Assembly (NCBI GenBank): GCA_050293315.1 | Contig: JBNKMS010000030.1 | Span: forward strand, 23,933-87,932 | Direction: 5' to 3' | Source: CBFDBF01 sp050293315 | Lineage (GTDB): Bacteria; Pseudomonadota; Gammaproteobacteria; Chromatiales; Chromatiaceae | DNA: 64,000 nucleotides | Notes under the pieces: generated by a model | The model's input: only the letters and a program-made list of their open reading frames with translations | What the model was told of the DNA's origin: nothing | Database searches by the model: none | Part shown: piece after piece, positions 9,398-18,133 of the stretch | How the letters are laid out: every line of letters starts with the position of its first letter | Numbering within the stretch: the first letter of the stretch is position 1 | Made by a program: the position numbers and the translations under genes

Positions 9398-9718
9398 CTA
9401 ACCCGCAACCTTACGGTAGGCGGTGGTGGCCTGCCGCCCTTTGTGAATCTTTCCCAGCACTGCACCCATCTTATGGCGTGCATTTTTGCCCAACTCCATA
9501 ACCTGTTTATCCAGCTCTATGACATGCTCAAGGTCGACTATTGTAGACGGTATTGAGGACTGCTCCGGGGTCAATGGGAAGGTATCGGCAATCAGCTGAC
9601 GCCGCTTTGCCTCCAGATCAACTACCTCCTCCCACTTCTCGGCCTCAGCCAGCTTCAACATCTGCCGAGAGAGCCGCATGATTTGCTGTAGAGGTGGTGG
9701 AGTTGGACGCATCAGCAT
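9398..9718 (-). CDS. fliT: Flagellar protein FliT-like chaperone
   Basis: A 106-residue, mostly helical and charged protein with no membrane segment. In its position, last after fliD and fliS, the expected product is FliT, a chaperone of the filament cap FliD and a modulator of the flagellar master regulator in enterics. Sequence similarity within FliT is always weak; here helices such as MLKLAEAEKWEEVVDLEAKR support it. It follows fliS by six bases and is presumably cotranscribed. The start could equally be the ATG two codons downstream. Confidence 0.7.
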   Translation of the reverse strand: MLMRPTPPPLQQIMRLSRQMLKLAEAEKWEEVVDLEAKRRQLIADTFPLTPEQSSIPSTIVDLEHVIELDKQVMELGKNARHKMGAVLGKIHKGRQATTAYRKVAG

Positions 9719-9724
9719 AAGACC

Positions 9725-10159
9725 TTATCCGGCAGCAGATGCCGTCCGTCCAGGGGCCATCCCCCTGACATGATCCGGCATAACGTCCCACGCGGCCTTA
9801 ATCTCAAGTAGAAGAGATATCACCTCTTCTACAATGGCTACATCATTAGTCCTGTTGGCCTCCAGTAGACGCCGTGTCATATATTCGTATAGGTTATCCA
9901 GATTATTGGCGATTTCTCCCCCTGCCTTGGCATCCAGGCTGTCACGCAGTCCATTTATTATCGATATCGCCCAGCTTATGTATTTACTCTTGCTCTCAAA
10001 ATCTTTGCGCTCCATCTGCCCCTTGGCAATGGCCATCTTGTCCAGCGCACCCTCCATCAGCATCTGTACCAGCCGGTGGGCAGACGCACCCTCTACCCCA
10101 CTGCTTACCCCAACAGATTTATATTTGTTTAGAGCGGAGTTGATACCTGATTTAGTCAT
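9725..10159 (-). CDS. fliS: Flagellar export chaperone FliS
   Basis: Binds the C-terminus of flagellin and prevents premature polymerisation in the cytoplasm. It has 144 residues. Family hallmarks: an N-terminal YKSVGV-like segment, HRLVQMLMEGALDKMAIAKG (about residues 28-47), ISIINGLRDSLD and LYEYMTRRLLEAN. AAGGAAGGG lies before the ATG. It sits between fliD and fliT, the standard order. Confidence 0.92.
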   Translation of the reverse strand: MTKSGINSALNKYKSVGVSSGVEGASAHRLVQMLMEGALDKMAIAKGQMERKDFESKSKYISWAISIINGLRDSLDAKAGGEIANNLDNLYEYMTRRLLEANRTNDVAIVEEVISLLLEIKAAWDVMPDHVRGMAPGRTASAAG

Positions 10160-10200
10160 GCACCCTTCCTTTTTATATATTTACTATTTGTTATAAAAAG

Positions 10201-12222
10201 CTAGCTACTACTACTCGAGCTGTATGCGCCAGGCAGCGAAGCCAACTGCTGTGTCAGATAGCTACTGGTAGACTGCAACTGAGTCAACATTATGTCCAGC
10301 GCGGCGAACTGAGCCCTATAGCGCTCCTCAATCATGGCAATCTGCCGATCCAGTCTATCCCGATCGTCATCAATATCATCCAGACTGTCATAGAGACCGT
10401 CTGAGCGGATATCTATCAGGCTGTCAGTATCGGTATAGGTGGCGAGCAGGATATCCAGTTGGTCCGCCACACCGCGGGTAAAGGAGACTGTGCCGCGCGC
10501 CCCCGTGGAGCCACCCGATATCAGGAGCCGCAGGCCATCAGTATCGCCAGTGCCGTATAGGGTCTGACCTACGCCGGTTACCGCATCGCCACCGATAGTG
10601 CCGGCCACGTTCACCCCATCCACATTCGAGCCGGTGTCGAGTCCCAGCCCGGTACCCTCAACGACACCCATCACGACTGTGGATGCGTCACCATACCGGG
10701 TGGAGGTAATCTCAAAATGGTTGCCACCGACATACTCAACCGTCACACTGACGCCGCTATCCTGCAGATCGTCGTCACCGTTGATCTGGCTCTGTATCTG
10801 CGCGGCCAGATCGGCACCCGAGGCATAGACCGCCTGGGTCAGGGTGATAGTGCCTGACTGCACACCGTCCACCTCAAGATCGAACGTATCGTTGGTGGCG
10901 TCCACCGTGAGGGTAGAGTTGTTGCCGGCGGTAAACACCCCCTGGGTGGCAAGTTGGGTTATCGTCAGCGCATAATCACCCACCACCGTGTCATCACTGG
11001 AGGCCACATAGCTGACCAATGCATCAGTGGGGGTGGCGACGGCAGCAAACACCTTCGCCACCGCGTCGACATCATCCGCCAACGCATCATCAAGAGCGTC
11101 CGAGTCCAGCTCCAGAGAACCATCCAGCTGGAATGAGATGCCGATCTGACCAAGCGATGTATACTGCCCGGAGAGACCGGAGACGGCGCTGGTCAGTATA
11201 TTACGAATACTGCTGGTTGCACCGGTAACCAGGGAGTCACCCAGCAACACCCCGGCCTCCTCTGTAGTTGTGTCATACCCAGAGAGAGCATCCAGGGTTT
11301 CATTCAGTGTGTTGTAGCTATCTACAAACGCCTCAAGCGTAGTAGTGATACTGCTCAGATCCTGCGTCAGGGTCAGGGTCTCGGGTGTACCGGATGTCTC
11401 ACCGGTAAGCTGCAGCGTCACCCCCTCTATGGCCCCGGTCACGGTGTTGGATGAGCGGGTCATACTGAGACCGTCGATACTGAAGGCGGCATCCTGTGCC
11501 TCTGAGGTCTGGGTCATATTTTTACCATTACCGGCGGTTGCGGTTGGATCATAGGCGAGCTGCGATAGGCCTGCATCGTCCAGATCATTGCCGTCCCCGG
11601 TATCGCTCACCGTAACCTCCAGACTGTTATCGGCGCCGGAATCATCGGATTTAAAAATTAAGCGGTAACCGCTGCCATCGTTGACAATGCTGGCGGTCAC
11701 ACCGATATCCGCTGCATTCACTGCGTCACGAATACCCTGAAGACTGTTATTGCTGGCATCGATCGTTACATCCTCGATCGCCTTTTCTGGATTGGCGGTA
11801 AAGGTATTACCACCCGAATCATAAGTACCGAAACGAAATGTAAGCGTCCCTGTCCCTACGGTATCAGCCGAGCTGGTGAAGGCATCAGACGCGACCCGGT
11901 GGGACTGGGCGAGATCGGTAACCTCTATGGAGTGGCTTCCGGAGGAGGCATCCCCGGAAGCGGTTGCTGTAAAGACATCGGTGTCACTAGAGGCGGCACT
12001 GATTTGCCGAAAGGTGGCCGCTGTTTGCAGGCTAAAGAACGCATCTGCAAAGGTCGACAGTCCACTCTTGAACGTGCTATAGGCGGAGATCTCTGCTTGT
12101 ATCCCCGCCTCCCTGAGGTCCAATAGGGCCTCTTTGGGGGCGCGTTCCGCTGCTATCAGCTCTTCGACCATTGAAGCAAGATCGAGACCTGAACCAGCAC
12201 CAAGTGATGTAATAGTTGCCAT
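10201..12222 (-). CDS. fliD: Flagellar hook-associated protein 2 (filament cap)
   Basis: Forms the cap under which flagellin folds onto the growing filament. It starts MATITSLGAGSGLDLASMVEE, typical of FliD_N. The C-terminus, with QIAMIEERYRAQFAALD and LTQLQSTSSYLTQQLASL, is the conserved FliD_C coiled coil. Between them are two flagellin-IN type stretches, near residues 165-215 and 430-520. At 673 residues it is much longer than E. coli FliD (468), because the surface-exposed D2/D3 part is expanded. GAGAGGATA precedes the ATG. A sigma-54 type promoter lies 60 bases upstream. Confidence 0.95.
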   Translation of the reverse strand: MATITSLGAGSGLDLASMVEELIAAERAPKEALLDLREAGIQAEISAYSTFKSGLSTFADAFFSLQTAATFRQISAASSDTDVFTATASGDASSGSHSIEVTDLAQSHRVASDAFTSSADTVGTGTLTFRFGTYDSGGNTFTANPEKAIEDVTIDASNNSLQGIRDAVNAADIGVTASIVNDGSGYRLIFKSDDSGADNSLEVTVSDTGDGNDLDDAGLSQLAYDPTATAGNGKNMTQTSEAQDAAFSIDGLSMTRSSNTVTGAIEGVTLQLTGETSGTPETLTLTQDLSSITTTLEAFVDSYNTLNETLDALSGYDTTTEEAGVLLGDSLVTGATSSIRNILTSAVSGLSGQYTSLGQIGISFQLDGSLELDSDALDDALADDVDAVAKVFAAVATPTDALVSYVASSDDTVVGDYALTITQLATQGVFTAGNNSTLTVDATNDTFDLEVDGVQSGTITLTQAVYASGADLAAQIQSQINGDDDLQDSGVSVTVEYVGGNHFEITSTRYGDASTVVMGVVEGTGLGLDTGSNVDGVNVAGTIGGDAVTGVGQTLYGTGDTDGLRLLISGGSTGARGTVSFTRGVADQLDILLATYTDTDSLIDIRSDGLYDSLDDIDDDRDRLDRQIAMIEERYRAQFAALDIMLTQLQSTSSYLTQQLASLPGAYSSSSSS

Positions 12223-12280
12223 TATCCTCTCATGGGCGGTAATGCTCTACCGCTCAACTCCTCTGCTGTAACTAGTAGCT

Positions 12281-12296
12281 AGCAATCTGAATGCCA
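12281..12296 (-). promoter_or_regulatory. Sigma-54 type -24/-12 promoter for fliD-fliS-fliT
   Basis: Read on the minus strand: TGGCATT, CAGA, TTGCT. The GG and GC spacing is identical to the strong site before flgA. The start would fall near 12270, giving a leader of about 48 bases before fliD. It lies between the flaG stop and fliD. Confidence 0.5.
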
Positions 12297-12297
12297 A

Positions 12298-12690
12298 CTA
12301 CACCGTGCCACGGAAAATCACTCCCTGCTCCTCGTTCAACTCCGTTAGTCTATGCGCCAAGTTCAATATCTCTTCCGAGGGGATCTGTCGGATCACCTCA
12401 TCCGTCTCAGCATCGATGACCTTGATCACGGAACGTCCGCTGGCATCATCAACACTGAAATGCAGATTCCGACGCAGGTTCTGCACCTTCGCGTTCATCT
12501 CACGCACAGTCTCCTGCAACTTCTCGGAATTTACCTCACGCGCCTGCTGCTGCCTCACCTGCGGATCTCCCGCAGGCTTGGTAGCGGTAGGGGCGTTGAT
12601 CTTCTGCTTGGCCTGAACTGGATCTTGACGAGCCACAGAGGATGAGCGCCGCAACTCCATTACCATCGTGTTTGATAGTTCTGTTGTCAT
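12298..12690 (-). CDS. flaG: FlaG family flagellar protein
   Basis: A 130-residue protein. The C-terminal FlaG domain is clear: LRFSVDD-like (LHFSVDDASGRSVIKVIDAETDEVIRQIP in pieces), then PSEEILNLAHRLTELNEEQG. In Pseudomonas and Vibrio, FlaG affects filament length and lies between fliC and fliD, as here. AGGG eight bases before the ATG at 12690 makes this a better start than the GTG three codons upstream. Its first 60 residues are low-complexity and probably disordered. Confidence 0.88.
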   Translation of the reverse strand: MTTELSNTMVMELRRSSSVARQDPVQAKQKINAPTATKPAGDPQVRQQQAREVNSEKLQETVREMNAKVQNLRRNLHFSVDDASGRSVIKVIDAETDEVIRQIPSEEILNLAHRLTELNEEQGVIFRGTV

Positions 12691-12716
12691 TGGTTTCACC
12701 CTGTCATAAGGTTTAC

Positions 12717-12743
12717 GGGGCCGGGCCGGACAGACCCGGCCCC
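12717..12743 (-). terminator. GC-rich hairpin between fliC and flaG
   Basis: A perfect 9-bp stem, GGGGCCGGG at 12717-12725 and its complement at 12735-12743, 18 bases after fliC. There is no T-run after it on the minus strand, so it is more likely a partial terminator or an RNA-stabilising 3' structure that lets some transcription reach flaG. Confidence 0.45.
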
Positions 12744-12761
12744 ATATTGCCTATGCCTCTG

Positions 12762-13964
12762 TTACTGCAGGAGTGCCAGTACGTTCTGCGGCAGGGCGTT
12801 GGCCTGGGCCAACATGGCCACACCAGCCTGCTGCAGGATCTGGTTCTTGGTCAGGCTAGAGGTCTCAGCCGCAAAGTCCGTATCCGCAATCCGCCCACGT
12901 GCCGCCGCTGTGTTCTCCGCAGAGGTCATCAGGTTAGCAATGGTGTAATCGATCCGGTTCTGCTTGGCGCCGAGTACCGAACGCTCGGAACTGACCAACT
13001 GCAGACCATTATCAATAGCGGTCAGCAGGGCCTGTGCATTGGCCTGGTTGCTGGTCGTATTGTAGGTGTCCAGTGCATCGAATAGGGCATCCAACTCACC
13101 GGAGCCGGTGGCGTTACCGTTCTGCACCCGCATATCGGAGAAGGAGATGCTCAGCCGGTTGGCGGCGCCATCAAACGCACCGACCTGCACGACTGCATCG
13201 GAGTTCGCGGTGGTGATGACCGTGAGAGTATCCAGATCAGCTGCCGTGTTGGTCGTTGTTACCGCACCGCTAGCCAATATGGTCACACTTATACCCATCT
13301 GGTCAAAATCGATGGTAACCGTATCTCCAAGGGCCAGTGGATAATTGGAATTATTATCCAGATCGATATCCTGGGTCTCGTTGGTGGTGCCATTGGTCAG
13401 CCTGACCGTGTTACCACCTTCGTCAGAGATGGTAAAGGTTGTGCTGGCAGCAGCACCACTTACCCCAACCGCGGTGACTATGCTGTTGGTGAGGGCATCA
13501 CCGACATCAAGGGTACCGGTGCCGGAAGCGGCCACACCAAATGAGCCGTCAAGCAGGTTGGCGCCGTTAAACTCGGTACGGCTAGCGATGTTCTGCATTT
13601 CTGTCAGTAGTTCCTGCAGCTCGTTGTTGATGAAGCCACGCTCCTCTGCCCCGACGGTGTCAGATGCCGCCTGAGTTGAGAGTTCGCGCATACGCTGCAT
13701 CATGCCTTGGATCTCGTTCATGGCGCTCTCGCCGGTCTGAATCATGGAGATACCGTCGTTGGCATTACGTACAGCCTGGTTGTAACTGAGATAGGTTCCC
13801 TGCATCTTGGTGGCGATAGCCAGGCCGGCTGCATCATCCGCCGCACTGTTAATGCGGATACCGGAAGATAGGCGGGCCAGGGAGGTCGCCATCTCTTGGC
13901 CTGAATTCACCAGGTTCTTCTGGGCATTCAGGGACATTACGTTAGTGTTTACATAAAGTGCCAT
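12762..13964 (-). CDS. fliC: Flagellin
   Basis: Subunit of the flagellar filament, exported by the flagellar type III system. The N-terminal D0/D1 region opens MALYVNTNVMSLNAQ and includes LSSGIRINSAADDAAGLAIA. The C-terminal D0 helix ends NQILQQAGVAMLAQANA followed by LPQNVLALLQ. The variable middle (about residues 165-300) is short, giving 400 residues. The start is set at 13964 because MALYVNTN is the universal flagellin beginning; an upstream in-frame codon would add 12 residues. It is the only flagellin gene in the window, with a sigma-28 type promoter about 110 bases upstream. Confidence 0.96.
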   Translation of the reverse strand: MALYVNTNVMSLNAQKNLVNSGQEMATSLARLSSGIRINSAADDAAGLAIATKMQGTYLSYNQAVRNANDGISMIQTGESAMNEIQGMMQRMRELSTQAASDTVGAEERGFINNELQELLTEMQNIASRTEFNGANLLDGSFGVAASGTGTLDVGDALTNSIVTAVGVSGAAASTTFTISDEGGNTVRLTNGTTNETQDIDLDNNSNYPLALGDTVTIDFDQMGISVTILASGAVTTTNTAADLDTLTVITTANSDAVVQVGAFDGAANRLSISFSDMRVQNGNATGSGELDALFDALDTYNTTSNQANAQALLTAIDNGLQLVSSERSVLGAKQNRIDYTIANLMTSAENTAAARGRIADTDFAAETSSLTKNQILQQAGVAMLAQANALPQNVLALLQ

Positions 13965-14075
13965 TGTCTTGCTCCTCATCCTCCGCTGTCTGCTCTTCAC
14001 AGCTCATTGGAGGTCAGGTTAATAACTGGCGGATATATTTGAATGATTTCTAAATATTTACCGCCTCCAACCATC

Positions 14076-14102
14076 CTAGCGGCTGGGGCGGCAAAATCTT
14101 GA
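14076..14102 (-). promoter_or_regulatory. Sigma-28 (FliA) type promoter of fliC
   Basis: Minus strand: TCAA, 15 bases, GCCGCTAG (FliA consensus TAAA-N15-GCCGATAA). The same layout recurs before flgK, cheV and flgM in this window, which strengthens the call. The leader to the flagellin ATG would be about 105 bases. Confidence 0.65.
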
Positions 14103-14290
14103 ATGAGAGAGGTGAGAAATAGGCGAATCTAATGACTTGCATCCATGTTTATAGCCTGTTGTTTTTATAGCTGTTTCCAGCAGGATAGGAAATTAAAATA
14201 GCCGTGGGGGAAACAGATTCCCGACTATCTTTGGGACGGCAGTCAGATGCTGCGATTCAGCCCGGCATCATGCCGGAACTAAACTCCCAT
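14103..14290. other. Spacer between flgL and the fliC promoter
   Basis: No gene is seen. A small perfect hairpin (CCGGCA/TGCCGG, 14262-14276) lies 15 bases after the flgL stop but has no T-run, so it is a weak terminator candidate at best. Confidence 0.35.
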
Positions 14291-15202
14291 CTATACGCGC
14301 ATATAGTTGAACAGAGATAGTTCACTCACCTTGATATAGGCCTGCTGCGCTGCCTGCAGCGCCAACATCTGCCGATCGAAGCGGGAGACCGCCTCGGCAT
14401 AGTCCAGATCATTCTCCTCGGCACGGTGGGTCTCCATGGTCAGTTTTACATCGGTATTGACGTCCACCTGTTTATCTATGGCGTTGATTCGCGCACCGAT
14501 GGTGGTGTGAATCTGCAGGATGTCCTCGAGCGCGTAGTTAATGTCATCGACATAATCATACACATTGGTGCCGCTATCCAGATCATTAGCCAGCAGCCGC
14601 AGGGTCTCGAAGATACTCTGTTTCCCGGTTGAGGTCCTCACATCCATAAAGACAGAGTGCCCATTATCACCATCAGACACCTTCCTATCAGAGGCTATCT
14701 GCAACTCCCTGGTGCCGAGATCTCCCTGGTAGGTCACAACACTGCTAACCCCACCACTGAATGGCTGGGTCCCGGTCTGAAAGCCGGCGAAGATATACTC
14801 GCCCTGGGAATCCTGACTGTTGGCAATACCCAGCAGGCTCTGCCGCAGCTCCCGTATCTCTGACGCTAATATCTGTCGGTCCTCCTGGGACACCGTGTCA
14901 CTGCTGCCTTGTATCGTAAGCTCTTTGACCCGTAGCAGGATATTCTCCGCCCCGTTCAGGCTCGACTCCTCAAACTCCAACCTGGATCTGGCTCGATCGG
15001 CATTATTCATATACTGCTCCATGGTGTCGATCTTGCGGTTATATGCAAGCACCCGTACTGCCCCGGCAGGATCATCTGATGCAGTCAGAATCCGTCGCCC
15101 GGTCGATAACTGCAGCTGGGTCTCACTTATCTCGCTCTGGCGATCAAGCATGGCATTGAGACCGCGATCAAAGATTGTTTGAGTGGAGATACGGAAAGTC
15201 AT
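14291..15202 (-). CDS. flgL: Flagellar hook-associated protein 3
   Basis: Junction protein between hook and filament. It has 303 residues with flagellin-like ends: MTFRISTQTIFDRGLNAM at the start, STGRRILTASDDPAGAVRVL (about residues 31-50), and a C-terminal SRFDRQMLALQAAQQAYIKV helix. GAGGAGG precedes the ATG. It is two bases after flgK, so the two are certainly cotranscribed. Confidence 0.94.
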   Translation of the reverse strand: MTFRISTQTIFDRGLNAMLDRQSEISETQLQLSTGRRILTASDDPAGAVRVLAYNRKIDTMEQYMNNADRARSRLEFEESSLNGAENILLRVKELTIQGSSDTVSQEDRQILASEIRELRQSLLGIANSQDSQGEYIFAGFQTGTQPFSGGVSSVVTYQGDLGTRELQIASDRKVSDGDNGHSVFMDVRTSTGKQSIFETLRLLANDLDSGTNVYDYVDDINYALEDILQIHTTIGARINAIDKQVDVNTDVKLTMETHRAEENDLDYAEAVSRFDRQMLALQAAQQAYIKVSELSLFNYMRV

Positions 15203-15204
15203 GG

Positions 15205-17166
15205 CTACCTCCTCACCGCCCCTATCAGGGTATCGAATATGGTGTTGGCCACTGAGATCACCTGGGTTGCTGCCTGGTAGGCCTGTTGAAACCGCACCAG
15301 ATTGGCGGCCTCCTCATCCAGGTTCACCCCGTTGATGGATGAGAGTGATGCCTGGTGGCGCTCCAATAGTCCCTTGGAGGTGGTAGCATTGATCTCCGCG
15401 TGATGCGTCTTGGAGCCAACATCAGAGACCAGTTGGCCGTAGACCTGCTGAAAAGAGGCCGTCTCTGCAGTGGTAGCACTCCCCAGCAGGGTATTGGTGT
15501 TCTGCAGCTCTGCCATCGCCAGTACATTACGATTATCACCGATGCCGCTGCTGTTGTTATCAATCACAAACCGATCCCCCTCCTGAGGGATTCCGCGAAT
15601 AGTGAAGGTCATATTGCCATAGCCGGCAAAGTTGAACTCCACTCCTCCGCTCTGGGTCGCAGGATCATAGGCGATAGTCCCGCCAGGGCCGCCGGTCACA
15701 TTGAAGCCGGGTATTGCAGCGGTCCACTCCAGGGTGATGCTGCCAGCCAGGGGGATATTGGTAAGATCGGTAATCGCAGGCTGGGTAATGGTGGCAGAGC
15801 CAAGATTGGGGTCACCGGTTATGGAATTGGTCGAGGGCTCCGCCCGCACCGGTCCGGCCGCAGCAAGCTGTCTGGGGTCATAGATCGAGATATCTATATC
15901 CGCAGCCGCAGGGCGGGTCGGACGAATCAGATAGCTGTCGCCGGTGGTGGCAGCGGCAGGGATAGTAAGACTGAAACCATCCAGATCCCCTACTGGCGGA
16001 TATGTATAAGGATATGCCCCGGCGGTAAATGTCCACGACTGGCCATCTGTTAGCCTGGTCAGCGTAAAATCTCCCGCTACACCATCATCCGACACCAGCA
16101 TATAGTCACTGATGGTCAGATTGCCTGTATCCACCATGGTTGCAGTCACGACTGGCGAAGTAGCGCTATTTGGAAGCACCTCTATAGAGCCTAGGCTAAA
16201 CAGGTCGTTGCCAAATAGTCCGTCCAGATCAAGCCCAAGATTCTGCTGGCTATTGATTCGGTCTGCGATACCTATAGCGACCAGACCCAGTCGGTTCTGG
16301 GTAACGTCAAGCATCTCTTCGCGGAAACGCAGCGCCCCTTCCAGCTCACCGCCGGAAATATAGTCGGTGATAGGATAGCTACCAGTGAGCCCATTAAACA
16401 CTATATCCAGCGCCTCTGTATCATTCTCCTCCGCAGCCGTACTAATGGTCGCCGAGTTGGTATTCATTACCAGCGGCTGCCCAGAACCTATAAACACATT
16501 CCACGCCCCGTTATCCTGCTTCACCACAGAGATATCCACCAGTTCAGAAAGGTGATTTAACAACACCTCGCGCTGATCCAGCAGGTCGTTAGGGACCTCA
16601 TCACCAGCCGATTCAATGATGGATAGGTTTATATCAGCGATGGAACCGGCAATGGTGGTAATATCTTCTGTCACCGACTCCAACCCCGCATTCAACCTCT
16701 CACGCGCCTCATCGAACTGCTCAGCCAAATCGTGAAAACGGTCTACCAGGGACTGGCTTTCAGATAGCACCACCTGCCGTGTAGTGATCGAAGATGGATC
16801 ATCAGAGAGAACCTGGAGTGCGTTGAAAAAGTCTTGAATAGCTGGATCAAGACCGATCTCAGGATCGGCCACAAGATTGTCCAGCCAACTGGCATAGCTA
16901 TGATAGGTCTCCAACTCGGAGCTGTTTGACTGCGTAGAGCGCACCTGGGTGGCGAGAAAATCATCATACATCCGCTGAATCTGATCGACCTGCACGCCGG
17001 TACCAAGCCAGCCGGCACCGATAAGCTCCGGGGTACGAGTTGTCAGATTGACCCGCTGACGACTATACCCCTCGGTCTCCGAGTTGGCTATATTGTGGCC
17101 CGTTGTGGTCAGTGTGCGCTGAAACACATTGAGCGCTGAGGTGCCTATGTTTAGGAGACTGGCCAT
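15205..17166 (-). CDS. flgK: Flagellar hook-associated protein 1
   Basis: First junction protein on the hook tip. It has 653 residues. The N-terminus carries the rod/hook family signature: NVFQRTLTTTGHNIANSETE followed by GYSRQRVNLTTR. The C-terminus has GVNLDEEAANLVRFQQAYQA and then ATQVISVANTIFDTLI, diagnostic of FlgK. AGGA precedes the ATG. A sigma-28 type promoter sits inside the end of flgJ, so flgKL can be expressed late, independently of the flgB operon. Confidence 0.95.
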   Translation of the reverse strand: MASLLNIGTSALNVFQRTLTTTGHNIANSETEGYSRQRVNLTTRTPELIGAGWLGTGVQVDQIQRMYDDFLATQVRSTQSNSSELETYHSYASWLDNLVADPEIGLDPAIQDFFNALQVLSDDPSSITTRQVVLSESQSLVDRFHDLAEQFDEARERLNAGLESVTEDITTIAGSIADINLSIIESAGDEVPNDLLDQREVLLNHLSELVDISVVKQDNGAWNVFIGSGQPLVMNTNSATISTAAEENDTEALDIVFNGLTGSYPITDYISGGELEGALRFREEMLDVTQNRLGLVAIGIADRINSQQNLGLDLDGLFGNDLFSLGSIEVLPNSATSPVVTATMVDTGNLTISDYMLVSDDGVAGDFTLTRLTDGQSWTFTAGAYPYTYPPVGDLDGFSLTIPAAATTGDSYLIRPTRPAAADIDISIYDPRQLAAAGPVRAEPSTNSITGDPNLGSATITQPAITDLTNIPLAGSITLEWTAAIPGFNVTGGPGGTIAYDPATQSGGVEFNFAGYGNMTFTIRGIPQEGDRFVIDNNSSGIGDNRNVLAMAELQNTNTLLGSATTAETASFQQVYGQLVSDVGSKTHHAEINATTSKGLLERHQASLSSINGVNLDEEAANLVRFQQAYQAATQVISVANTIFDTLIGAVRR

Positions 17167-17208
17167 CTATCTATCCTATATTGCTACTCTGCTCCACCCT
17201 ATGCCTTT

Positions 17209-17235
17209 ATAGCGGCTAATCCGCCTCGACCTTGA
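17209..17235 (-). promoter_or_regulatory. Sigma-28 (FliA) type promoter of flgKL
   Basis: Minus strand: TCAA, 15 bases, GCCGCTAT. It overlaps the last codons and stop of flgJ and lies about 43 bases upstream of the flgK ATG. flgKL are classic FliA targets in enterics, which fits. Confidence 0.65.
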
Positions 17236-18133
17236 GCCGCTGCAGTGCCCGCTGCATCTCCGGCCCCTCCATCACAGCGGTGATCTTCTCCGCATAACGG
17301 GGGTCGGTGGCATAGCCCGCCTGCTGCAGCTCTATGAAGTAGGAGCGTGCATCACCGGTGCTATCCAGGGCGCGGCTATAGCGTGGATTTGAGTGTAAAA
17401 AGTCTACATAATCGTTAAAACTGTCGCGAAATGTCGCGTATGCGCGAAAACTATCCTTTTTCTTAACTGCAGTACCTTGCTCATATTCGAGGGTATGTAC
17501 GTGCGCCTTATTACCACTCCAGCCACGATTCGCCTTGATCCCAAACAGGTTTTTGGCCGAACTGCCGTCGGCCAACCCCATGATATGTTTGCCCCACCCG
17601 GTCTCCAATGCCGCCTGGGCCAACAGGGCCTTGGTAGGCAGCCCAAGCCTCTCTGCCGCCTCTTTGGCCCAAGGCCAGAGCTGCTCAACAAAATCCTCAG
17701 GCTTCCAACTGGATGTGTCGATTTCATCTTGCGGCGCCGCGGTCACAGCAGCCTGCTCACTGGAGTGAGACTGGGCCAGTGTAAGCGCATGGCGCCGATA
17801 CTCATCAATACTGTTCACGGTCAGCTCAGGCTTACTCTCTACCACGCCACCCAGCTGCCGCTTGATCACTGCGGCCAGTCCGATACCACCACTCTCAGAA
17901 AGATGCAGGGCCATCTGCTGGTCGTATAGGTCCCGATAAAACTTAGTCTTGTTGTTATCGAAGATCCCCTCACCCAGACTCGCATCGCGCATACTATTGA
18001 GCATCATCTGGGTAAACAGAGATTCAAACTGCAGGGCCACCTTATCCAATACCGCATCTGCATCCTCACGCGCCTGCGCCTTCAGTAGGTTCAGACCATG
18101 AAAATCGGCATAGATTGAGGCGACGGAGGCCAT
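17216..18133 (-). CDS. flgJ: Flagellar rod assembly protein / peptidoglycan hydrolase FlgJ
   Basis: Caps the growing rod and cuts peptidoglycan for it. It has 305 residues, the two-domain gammaproteobacterial form. The N-terminal rod-binding domain includes FESLFTQMMLNSMRDASLGE and FYRDLYDQQMA. The C-terminal glucosaminidase-type domain (about 150-300) has LLAQAALETGWGKHI, in which the Glu is the catalytic candidate, and ALDSTGDARSYFIELQQAGY. Its ATG overlaps the flgI stop codon by one base, implying translational coupling. Confidence 0.94.
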   Translation of the reverse strand: MASVASIYADFHGLNLLKAQAREDADAVLDKVALQFESLFTQMMLNSMRDASLGEGIFDNNKTKFYRDLYDQQMALHLSESGGIGLAAVIKRQLGGVVESKPELTVNSIDEYRRHALTLAQSHSSEQAAVTAAPQDEIDTSSWKPEDFVEQLWPWAKEAAERLGLPTKALLAQAALETGWGKHIMGLADGSSAKNLFGIKANRGWSGNKAHVHTLEYEQGTAVKKKDSFRAYATFRDSFNDYVDFLHSNPRYSRALDSTGDARSYFIELQQAGYATDPRYAEKITAVMEGPEMQRALQRLKVEAD

